Origin: Ustulina deusta
Taxonomy: Eukaryota; Ascomycota; Sordariomycetes; Xylariales; Xylariaceae
Assembly (NCBI GenBank): GCA_023159155.1
Contig: JAJNNX010000002.1
Location: forward strand, 1,426,001-1,490,000
Reading direction: 5' to 3'
Length of the DNA: 64,000 nt
The translations under genes were made by a program, and so were the position numbers. The notes beneath the pieces are model-generated. The model was not told the origin of the DNA, searched no databases, and was given only the letters and a program-made list of their open reading frames with translations. Shown here piece after piece: positions 1-9,583 of the stretch. Each line of letters starts with the position of its first letter. Position 1 is the first letter of the stretch.

Positions 1-512
1 ACGCCGAATATGAGAATGACAAAACGCATTAGTTTGCTTTTTTTCGGTCTCCGTACTGGAGCCATTCACCGTGCTTGGATGAATCGTAATTTTGGTTGAC
101 AGCTTTACTGCACACGAGTGCACACTACAAACAAAGTATACCTAGACAATGGCAGACCAAACATTCGAGGTTGTGCAGGATATACTACCCTTATTGCGAT
201 GTAGGAGCTTTTAGATACGGTATGGTAGACATGGAGCATTTCGATGGTGGGACCTTGTGTTAAAAAGTTGGAGTGAGATTGTGCATCAGTTTTGATCCAT
301 GGGCGCCAAGTAAGCACGGCACTTTCTAACGGAATCAACGGGGAGAGCAATATATGCAAGACAGTAGTAGGTAATCTAATATGGGTTCAGAATACAATAT
401 GACATCATCATATGGGCTCGAACGCACAGTGGATGGTAAGAAGTCCCCGAAGAGAAGCTATAGGATGTTGAGTGTCTGATATTTGCTATTACCTTCATCG
501 TCGTATTTGTGT
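1..512. other. Left-edge intergenic DNA
   Basis: No supported gene. The longest open frame (84 codons, minus strand, 105-359) has no recognisable domain. The stretch includes the 3' flank of the PPR gene that ends at 513. Confidence 0.6.
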
Positions 513-2449
513 CTAGGCGGACATCGAATTAGGCACCGGGAATCTTGCCAACTCTAGTGAGCCTTGTTCAACCGAATCTGAATGTTGGAGAGCGTTCCTG
601 GATTGTGCCTCCACGGACATCAAAGAGTTCATATCACCTTCATGAAAGAGGCCTCGACGACGGCATTCTTCTAGTATGCCCTTAAACCTTGGGTCTTGAT
701 TTTGAATACACCGCCGGAGAAGCGCTAAGGCAGAGCCCTTGCTCACCCACCATGTCTCAGATGAGTTGAGAGGTGTATGAGTGCGCATCATTTCTAGATA
801 ACGAAAGGCCATTTCATAATCATCCTGGATCGAGCAGATCCGGATTAAGTGGTCGAGAATAGACTTGGTCGGCTTCAGAGAGAAAAGCTCCATCTCAGCT
901 AGGAAAAAGTTCATCGACTTCTTCTGCGTGCAATGCTGGAGCAAGATATCGAAGGTTTGTATGTCTGGACCGTCTATACAGACTTGACGAATAGTCCTAT
1001 ACAAATCGAATGCAATCCTGAAGCCTCCGTGGGCCGCAACAGATTCTAAAATGACGTTGAAAGCGGCCGCTGGAATGGTATACTGCACCTTGAGGTTGTG
1101 GAGTATCCTAAGTGCTTCATCTGTCGATGTGGACGAATTACGCAGAATTTGGGATATTGGCCGCGTACTAGCGAGGTCAGGGGAGAGGCCGGCCTTGGCC
1201 ATGATACAAAGGATAGTAAGGGCCTTCAGCAGATCATCATGCCGTGTGTAAACTTGGATGAGGGCCTCGTAATGATGCATACTCAACTTCATCCCGCGGG
1301 TAGAGAATTCTTGAATAGCGGTCATGGATAAATCCGTGTCTCCATGCATTGATGCCGCATTCAGCACGTTCAATAGCACACCATCAGGTGGTTGAATGCG
1401 GCCAGAGGTGACGGAGTGATCCCATATAAACCTGATACCGGGCTGGAAGGCATCCCGGCTAAACACATCTAGGAGAAATTGCCAGGCATTCAGAGACAGT
1501 GGAGCTCGTTTCACAACATCTGCTACTCTTTGACGGTGCCTAAGTATGGCAAGGGTCTCCTCATGGAAGCCCAGTTCTCCAAATGTGTAGAGGAATAGAT
1601 CATATAACCACGGGGGCACGTTGATGGGGTTGTTATTCAACTCCTCCAATTTGTAGAGAGCAAGCTCGTATTGGCCTTCTCGTAAAAGGCCAACAATGAT
1701 GCTGACTTTGGCAAGTGGTGTTACATTATACCATCGGTTTTTCATGTCGTGGAGCACCTGAGCGCGGAGAACGTAATCGGGATGAACGGCTGCCACCTGC
1801 GCACTTGGATTAGCCTGGGAGCTGGCAGTCGAGAGTAGACATGGGTTGGATGCCTCACCGCCAGGAGAGCTTGGTATATCTCTGGCGTTGCCGCTATGTT
1901 GCGGCTCTGCATTTCTTTGAGAAGTTGGGTAGCCACCTTGGCAGAGCCATACTGCTTGTTGATGTTGGCTTTGATCAGGCTTTCATAGAGAGCCGCATTG
2001 GGCTTTTCTTCCCGCTCCTTGATGAGGTACTCGACAAGTCGTGTGATGGGCAAATACGTGTCCTCGGCATATTGTAGCTCCTTTAAGACGGCGTAGATGT
2101 CGCGGGTCGACATCTTGTCTAGCTTGGTGTTGAAGGAGTCCAAGTCCTCGAAAATAGCACTGGGGATCCATGGACTTCGCCTTGCTATTCGCTTCAGATA
2201 GGCCGCGCGTGACTTGTCAGGCCCTTCGCTCTGCTTTCCCTGATGTTCGAGTGGTGCGGCAACGTGCGCGTATTGTCGTCGACATTGTTGCGGAGAGTAT
2301 CTCGACGGAGGGCTGCGATTGGCGAATGAGGATCCCGATCGCGCACGGGGAACACGCCAGAGGTCGAATGGCTTGGAGAGTGATGCAATATCAATCGAGG
2401 GGCACAGACATCGCCAAAGTCCGTCGACGACAATGCGGTCGCCGGGCAT
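513..2449 (-). CDS. Pentatricopeptide-repeat protein, probably mitochondrial
   Basis: Two exons, 2449-1859 and 1796-513, are separated by a 62-bp intron (1858-1797, GTGAGG...GCAG with a CTAAT branch site). They join in phase 0 to give about 624 residues. The ATG at 2449 is chosen because it begins the run into a conserved-looking GLWRCLCPS segment; an in-frame start at 2485 is possible. The N-terminal 70 residues are rich in Arg and Ser with few acids, as in a mitochondrial presequence. The body is alpha-helical with repeated 35-residue units (for example the YEALIQVYTRHDDLLKALTI and FDILLQHC regions), as in PPR proteins that bind mitochondrial RNA. In fungi such proteins act in organellar mRNA stability, translation or complex I assembly. 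The RNA target cannot be read from the sequence. The PPR assignment is fairly safe; the exact orthologue is not. Confidence 0.82.
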
Positions 2450-3347
2450 GAGTAGGGTTGGGGACGTAGAGACGTAAAAGTGCACGGCGCAAAATTGAAG
2501 ACTCTAGAAGTCCAAACATTATGATGCCTACAGTACAGTTGGATGCATATAGGTACCTACATGAAAACGTGCTACAGCCAAATAGCGCCACGGCAGGAAT
2601 GCCAACGCGTTTGCAGCTGACCGCCAACTGGAAACGCCAAAAACAGGCCTGAAAATGTATGTAGTTTATGCAGGTAGAAATAGGGTCTAGTAAAATGGGT
2701 CCCAAGGTCAAAGTAGCTACTAAGGTACGATAGGTAGGTATATCTAGGTATACGTCCACACTCCAAGTTGGCTATCCTAGAGTTTGAGGACACTGTAGTA
2801 ACTCCTGATTCATATGTTGGGGAACATAATTAATCACGTATTAGTGAGTCAGATGCTGTTTGCTGGTGGCATTCGTGGTTGGCTTCTAGATATCCTCTCG
2901 CTACAGCCCAATGGCGCATATTAATGACCATGACTTGACTTTCTCGGGATTCCTCATCAGAGACTCTATCTCGGTAGGCTAATAATGAGAACTCGGGATT
3001 CATTGACTACCGCTTGCATCATGCTTGTCATGCAGTGGCAAGGTACCCGAGGGATGCAATGGCGCAATCCTATTTCGGAAGAGTAGCGAATTATCCTACC
3101 TAGGTTGCTGACCAATGTCCGAGCCAATCCTGGGGTACCGCGAACCAATTCCCCCCTGATTCTTCACGTCTTCATGTCGGGTATATTGTTATATAGGCGA
3201 ATTTAGCGCCTTCCGTTCGCTCGGTCAATGAGGCGTCTCTCATCGGAGCCGCCTACGACTTCGAGGTGGCTTGCGTGAACTTGTTCTGTTGTGGCTTCGA
3301 GTTTCGGCGTCTGGTGAAGTGGATAGAAGAGCTAACGGTCGTTCCGC
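2450..3347. other. Intergenic DNA between the PPR gene and LSM4
   Basis: No supported gene. It carries the PPR promoter and the LSM4 3' flank. TAGGTA/TACCTA words cluster at about 2551-2760. Confidence 0.6.
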
Positions 3348-3915
3348 TCAAGCCCCTCGGCCTCTGCCTCGACCTCTACCTTGGCCACGTCCACCTCGGC
3401 CTCTATCGCCCCCTCTTCCGCCGTGGTCTCCGCGTTGTGACCCATGTCCACCGCGACCACCTCTGAACCCACCACCTTGGGAATGTTGTTGGTCCTTGAC
3501 AAGGTCGATGATTTCGTCAGGCACTCTCAAGTATTTGATCTATCGAAGAATGTCAGCAAGAGCTTTTGGTCTCGCCGGGGTAGGAAGGCCGAGGCGTACG
3601 TTGTTACCCTTGACGTAGACTTCAGGGAGTCGAACGAACTTGTCTGCTTCCTAGGTACCGTAAGGTTAGCGATGATTGCACCGGTTGTATGTCAGGAAAC
3701 AAGGCCATACTGGGCTTGTCTGCACCACCTCTTTGAGGGTTAAGTTCATCCAGGTGTCGCATTGAACTAAATGGCCATTGAGAGTCTCGCCGTTCTTCAG
3801 CTCGACGAGCATGGGGTGGCCCTGAGCGGCGTTTAGCAGCCCGAGGGGCAACTAGGAGCGGATGACGTTAGTCCATATACAACTAAACTGCGTGTAGAAG
3901 CATGATCCATACCAT
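3348..3915 (-). CDS. LSM4: U6 snRNA-associated Sm-like protein LSm4
   Basis: Four coding exons: 3915-3913 (only the ATG), 3851-3711, 3650-3600 and 3539-3348. The introns are 61, 60 and 60 bp, each with GT...AG ends, and all join in phase 0 to give about 128 residues. The Sm fold is clear: [20 protein letters not shown] and the [20 protein letters not shown] segment form Sm1, and the [14 protein letters not shown] and [15 protein letters not shown] segments form Sm2. The C-terminal 45 residues are an RGG/GRG tail. LSm4 is a subunit of the nuclear Lsm2-8 ring on U6 snRNA and the cytoplasmic Lsm1-7 ring in mRNA decapping. The RGG tail is typical of the family and in other species helps P-body assembly. 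The odd point is the first exon, where the donor GT follows the start codon directly. It diverges from the membrane-protein gene at 5019. Confidence 0.95.
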
Positions 3916-5018
3916 GCTGCCTTTTCGGTTGCGCCTTGAGCGGATTTGATAGCGGTTCACAGCGAGATGCTGCTGTATTTTCCGTGGGTGACTTCCAGAA
4001 TGGATTAGGTATTTCCTCTGCACACAAGGCTGACTCAAGTCTGGGGGAGCTGAAGAAGGTATAGTGGGGGTGATATAGTGTGGTCGGTAGTGTACAGCGG
4101 TGCCCTTGGTTGGTGGGTACCACTGGACTCCCTCGATAGCCCACTCTTTTTACCTGTTTCAAATTTAGGTATACACAGGTAGGCGGGTGGTGTCTTCTAC
4201 ATAGGTAGGCAACTACCTAGCTTAGGTAGTTGAGGTACCTTATCCTGAAACCTGGGACTTCCTCCTCGGTATAGACTACCTAGGTAGGTAGGATTTCTTC
4301 TCTAATAACAAAATGGAACGGCTTCTTGTATTCGCTCTTACTGGTCTTCCATAAATCTCCATCATCAATTACTAAATATAGTTTACTCGACTAACCTTAG
4401 TGTGCTTATAAGTTCCTGGGTACCCAGGTAGTCTCCCCCTGAGGTGTGAGAGTAGATTCGGCTGGTCTGTACCCAGGTCTGTCCCAACAATTATTCAATG
4501 TTTCGCCCAACTGGCACATTCCAATGCCAGAGAGGACTCGGACGGACAGGGTTGGGGATAAGTCGTATGCGTAGAGGTGCAGCCAGCGAATCGGTATGCC
4601 TTGGCGTGGAGTTCCACAACAGCTAGACTACTGCACTCTCACTTACGAGTTACGGCGTGAGCTATGGTAGGTTAGGTTAGGTGCTTCAGCTCCCGCACAC
4701 AGCTCGCACAGCTAGCACGTCTCCCTAGCACGCATAGGAACATGGCGAAGCACAGCATCACTACCGGCCTCTCCTACCTCCCAGCACAGCCCGCTTATAA
4801 TCAGGCAACCGTCTTGTGCCCCCCTCATCGCAGCATTGCAATACATCTCCTTTTACCTCTCTCGACAACCTTCCCCACCCCCATCGTGGCGGTTGCATAG
4901 TGTCGCCGCGTTAAGGGAATCCCCTCCCTCCGGTTGCCTGTATTTTTCTTTGTATTCTTTGTATTCTCTGCACCGTCTGCACCGTCTGCACCCTCATTGC
5001 CCGCCTGCCTAGTTCACG
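3916..5018. promoter_or_regulatory. Divergent intergenic promoter region (LSM4 / membrane protein)
   Basis: About 1.1 kb between two divergent starts, so it must hold both promoters. It has a dense cluster of TACCTA/TAGGTA words at about 4166-4290, including a perfect TACCTAGGTA palindrome at 4277-4286. A pyrimidine-rich stretch at about 4840-4880 lies upstream of the start at 5019. No specific factor site is assigned. Confidence 0.5.
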
Positions 5019-6807
5019 ATGCGTGGCCTGTCCAAGGCCACGGTGCTGCTGGTGCCCGTGCTGAAGTTGGCGTTGGCCGCTGCCGTCTCCACCAGTGTTG
5101 GCCATGGTAAGAGGACATCATCTGGGCTTCCATCCTTGGTGCTGACTGTTCGTCCTATTACAGTTGTCCCCTCGAGTTCTCTAGTTACTCTTGACTTGGG
5201 CGAAACCTCAATCAGCAGCCCTCTTCAGCATACTGTGAGTTGCTACCCCCTATCTCGCAACTAATATCCTCCAATGGCCATTTAATTCTCTCCCCAGGCT
5301 CTTGACTTGCGCATTTTCGAGTCAACTACTCCTTGTGGTCAGGGAAACGTCACTCTCAATGGAGAGCTATTGGCTCAAGACGACTTTGGACTCGGATCAG
5401 GCTCTCTCACTACAGACAGCGGCAGCGTACTTGGTGCCAATTGGAAATTCACTTGCTTGCACGTTGAACGAGATTCCCAAGTTCAATCGTTGTCCGTCCA
5501 CATCGTTTCCGTCGATGGCCAGAATGTCGGTGATGTTGCATTCACTGTTGAATTCCAGCAGACGGCGCCGGTCTTCATCTCCTACATCGAAGGCGCCACG
5601 GTGAGGCCGAAACTGGCGCCGGCATCCGATTCATCCGGCAACCCGTCTCTGAGCCTAGAAGATGAGCTGGCCGAGTTGCAGGTGCTTAGAGAGCAACTGT
5701 TTGCACTTGAACACTCTATTGCCTTAAAAGTTACCCACATCTCTAACACCTTCAACTTGGATCAACCCGAGAAACTGCTCCTACTCGCCGACTGTGGCAG
5801 CTTGAAATGCTTCTTCAGTACGATGTATGATCGGATGAAGGCCGTGGCTAGTAAAGTATACCACAACGGCCAGGGAAAGCCAGGTGGTCTAGCCAGTCAA
5901 CTCGGAAGCTCCCGTTGGCCGTCTAGCCACGGAGGTCAACGCCCACTAGAAGAGAGTGATGATGAAAAACAGCTCGACAACATTTCTTCTCTTCAAGGCC
6001 CAGGACGAGTTAGCAGCCAGAATAAAGTAGAAGGACTAATATCTATAGCCGACAAGGGTACTGGCCAACCTCATCGGCCGTTCGTTGATGGCCCTGTAAG
6101 TTCTATCAACGAATGAAGTCTGGATCACATTGACTAATAACCAGTAGCACCAGATTCGGCATATAGTGGGTTTAGTTGCAGTGGTCCTTGCCATTGTCAT
6201 CAATCTCACTATCATGATCCTTATGTTCCAATGCGTGAGGCTTCTACGTCAACGACGTCAAGCTCGATGGGAGAAGCGACGCCGTCAGCTGCGTAAATCC
6301 CGCGATGCCTGCAATACACTTGTTTCAACCAAATACATGGATCTAATCCAGTGGCTTAGAGATGGCCTTAGGCGTGAGAGCATCGAGGATCAAGAAAAAG
6401 ATGCCATTATGAGACGTATAAACGAGTCAGAAAGTGATGAGGAATCTTCGGATACCTTATCTATTAGTATGGAAGAAGAGATCGCCCAGTTTCGTGCTGC
6501 CGCGGGCTTTGTGGGAAATCTAGTCGCGGAAGAAGGACGGGGAAGGGATCGGCTGTATAACCATCTCACTTCAACCCGACCGCGGCGGGCCTCAACGCCT
6601 TCAAGTATTATGTCTTCATGTCCGACATATCGGTCCGTGGACGAGTCTCTGCCTGCATACGACGACCATCGCTCTCCGGAGTATATCGATGGACTTCAGT
6701 ATACACCTAGTAGTTCAACACCTGGGAATTCGTCACCTAGAAGTTCGACTTCTGAAGGCCCGAGGACATGTTCATCGCTGGACGAGGACGTGGAAAGGAA
6801 GGACTGA
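5019..6807 (+). CDS. Uncharacterised secretory-pathway type I membrane protein
   Basis: Four exons: 5019-5106, 5164-5234, 5298-6095 and 6148-6807, giving about 538 residues. The introns are 57, 63 and 52 bp. The last acceptor must be the TAG at 6145-6147, because the upstream CAG would leave an in-frame stop. An N-terminal signal peptide (residues 1 to about 22, with a hydrophobic LLVPVLKLALAAA core) precedes a roughly 300-residue lumenal or extracellular part containing several cysteines. One transmembrane helix follows at about 325-350 (IVGLVAVVLAIVINLTIMIL), then an Arg-rich stop-transfer stretch. The cytoplasmic tail of about 185 residues is acidic and Ser/Pro-rich, with many possible phosphorylation sites. 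I do not recognise a domain. A role as a cell-surface or endomembrane receptor or anchor is possible but only inference. Confidence 0.85.
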
Positions 6808-7826
6808 AATACACGAACAGGGGTAATAATGATATTATAGGATTGGATTGGGGTTTCCCCTGGTCTCTCTCTCTCTCTCCTTTTTTTTTCTTTTATTCTG
6901 CTTGATTCTAGGATTATATATTTTATGTAGGCACATGATTTTGGTTGGCGTACGCGATCGTGGTCTATTCAAACGCACACCTGACGGCGTCTTGAGCAAT
7001 AGTAATGAGTTTTAAATTCTACTTGTGGCAGTTCTAAACAGGGAACCGTGCAAGTGAAGTTGGACTTGCAGGTTGTAAAGCTTGGGTTAGCATTAAGAGG
7101 ACTTAAGGACCTCGGCTGGATATCATGGACATCAAGCACAGGAAGGAGACTAAAGGGAAGCAAAACAGTATCAAGCACCAATCTAACGGTTGCTGCACTT
7201 TTAAGGCAGCATAAATATCCTTACATTATAGAAGATTTAGAGGTTCATGTCACTCAATGCAGGGATTGAAGGCAGTCAAGTCTTCCTACATACTGCCTAC
7301 TATCAGGATCGGATCCGGCTTTCTCAAACCTCGCACCCAGCAAGACGAGGCAGATTCCAGCTCGTCAACCACTACCACACCCAGCAGTTTGAAGCCAATA
7401 TCATAATCCGATTTAAGTACAGAGAGGGCCTATACTATACACTATCTAGGCTAGATATATGGGTAACCCACTGTATTATTACGTTCGACTCCTTGTAACG
7501 CTAAGCTACAGTTGGTCTCTCCACGTAATGTGATTAAGTCTGTAAGACAGTGTCTAAGATACATGTTCTAATATTAGAATCACTGCCTCGCCTCTATGTC
7601 CAGAAGAGAATATTATATATTATATAGCAGCATCTGCCTATTATATCTAGGTTTCAACCCTGCCTACCTATCCATCACCCTTGATACCGTCTCTTGCCCC
7701 AGCTTATTTAGACAAGCCCAATCAAAATTCAAAGGGCAATTCGTCGGCGCAGGATTGGATTGCTAAAGTACCTACTTGTACATTCTCGTACATTCTCGCA
7801 TTCCAGCTTACTCTCACGAGGACTAA
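6808..7826. other. Intergenic DNA
   Basis: No supported gene. A (TC)n run followed by a T run lies at about 6864-6889, probably in the 3' UTR of the preceding gene. An AT-rich stretch (ATAATATTATATATTATATA) lies near 7610. Confidence 0.6.
6864..6889. repeat. (TC)n/T-run microsatellite
   Basis: A TC dinucleotide run is followed directly by nine T residues, about 60 bp after the stop codon of the membrane-protein gene. Confidence 0.85.
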
Positions 7827-8797
7827 ATGGGATCAACAAAAGAAAACCAGCAAGAGAGCAGCAATGCTCAGGGGGGAGGCGACGAACCCCCACCATCTTA
7901 CAGCGAGGCATCACAAGCAAGCATCCAAGCAGCCTCGACGGCTCCCGACTCAAAGCGTCCTTACCGGGATGTCGCGGAAGCGCGACCAACCGTAGACTCG
8001 CCGTTCAACTTCCCGCCGGCATCGGCGCCGGGGCCGAGCTATTCGTCTCTACCAGAAGTCGTCTCGCCATCAGGGAGCAGCAGCAGCAGCGCCTCCCTGC
8101 CGGTATTCCTCGCGATACCCCAGATGGCCGCGAAACCCACGTCGCCGTTCCTCTCGGCATACAACCGAGCGGTCCTGCTGCGCCGGGGCGTGACGCAGGA
8201 GACGTTCGCGTCGTTCCTGACGACGCTCTCGGCGTTCCTCACCGCGAGCGTGTCGGAGCGCGCGCTGACGCACGCCGGCGACGTCGGCCGCAGCCTCGGC
8301 GACATCCCGAGGCGGCTGACCAGGGACACGGTGGCGCACGTGAAGGAGGTGGGGCGGCGCGCGGGCGAGCACGCGAGGAGGGGCAACTTCGTCGCCGCGG
8401 GGGTCGGCGCCCTCGTGGGGTCCGTCACGATCCCCGTGGCGGCGGGCTCGCGAGGAGGCCGCTGTCGCCCCGCGAGCGCGCCGACGCGTACCTCGCCGTG
8501 GCGCAGAGGGACTGGTTCGGGGGCCGCGGGCTGACGGCCTCGCTGCGCAACACGGCGGAGCTGCTGCGCCTGCTGCACGCGCGGCGCCGCGGCCCGGGCT
8601 CGAGCAGCGGGGACGAGGCTGCCGTGAGGAAGCTCGTGGACCTGGTCCACCGGACGTCGGAGGGGGGGCCCGGGGCCCAGCTCCGGGCTCTGGAGAGCGA
8701 GTTTGGGTTCGCGCCGCTCGAGATCGCGGATGCCAATGTTCAATCTCTGGACGTCGGTGCAGACACGTTGTGGCTAGTCTTGGCCGAGGCCTCCTAG
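7827..8797 (+). pseudogene. Uncharacterised GC-rich gene with an apparent frameshift
   Basis: The first frame opens at ATG 7827 and reads convincingly to about 8445. It has a Ser/Pro-rich N terminus with a PPSY motif, then a helical, Ala/Arg-rich segment beginning near SPFLSAYNRAVLLRRGVTQE. Past about 8450 this frame becomes Arg/Gly-rich and stops at 8534. Meanwhile the frame two bases away takes up a protein-like sequence (RRPLSPRERADAYLAVAQRD) and runs to a stop at 8797. No GT-AG intron of sensible size joins the two in phase. The model is therefore one protein of about 320 residues broken by a small indel near 8440-8458, which is either a real mutation or a base-calling error in very GC-rich DNA. 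From about 8090 to 8730 the DNA is much richer in G+C than its flanks. Function is unknown. The PPxY motif could bind a WW domain, for instance of an Rsp5-type ubiquitin ligase, but that is inference. Confidence 0.55.
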
Positions 8798-9583
8798 TCA
8801 AGTTCGTCTGAAGACTACTATCGCGAAAAGGGATGGGTAGATAATAGGTAGTGCGTGCGAAGGAATATCTTGTGGGCACGAGAGATGTGTCTATGGCTAG
8901 CGATAGCCGTAGAGCGAAGCCATTTGCGTTTGCGGGTGAGATGGGCGCGGAATTTGTACCAAAGAGCTGTGACCTTATACTTATTCCAATTTCCCTTCTA
9001 TAACTAAAAAAATCATCCTTATGATTATGTCACTGGGGCTAAGTGAAAATGTGTAAAGATTAGCTATCTCTTCTGTTGCAAATATGCGCAAAAAGGGTGA
9101 CCTAACTTCTTGTTTTACAGACGGAATCGTGTGCTTGACAATTTGCGGATAAAAGCTAAGGTACTCTACCTCATGAATGCAATGCCTATCAACTGTTGTT
9201 GTCATACATGATAGAGTTGTGACAGAGAAAAACGACGCCGTTATTGTCCGAACAGCAACAACGGTATATATGCCCACGGCAAGATTCTATAACTGCAAAC
9301 CCTCTGCCTTACGAACGTCAACGAGAAGTACGTATAAAAAATCAAATTGTCTAGGTAGCAGACTAGTGCACAGGCTATTGCAAACCGTACGAGGAATTAA
9401 CCTGTAGCTGAAGAGAGGAGCAGTGATATGCTGAGCAAGGGTATCTTAAGCTTCATATATCCTAGCCGGAATAATGTTCGTATTACCCATGCGCCTCTCC
9501 CTCACACCTAACGCCTTCGTTAATGACACATAACTATAAAGCTGAGAACCATATCAGAACCCAGCCAAGGTCTTGTGTTTCGC
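8798..9583. other. Intergenic DNA between convergent genes
   Basis: No supported gene. It is AT-richer than the GC island just upstream and holds the 3' flanks of both neighbours. Confidence 0.6.

Noticed and set aside
8039..8879. Two long minus-strand frames (234 and 269 codons) over the GC-rich gene
   Set aside because: They lie in very GC-rich DNA where stops are rare, read as Arg/Pro/Ala-rich low-complexity sequence, and oppose the better plus-strand frames.
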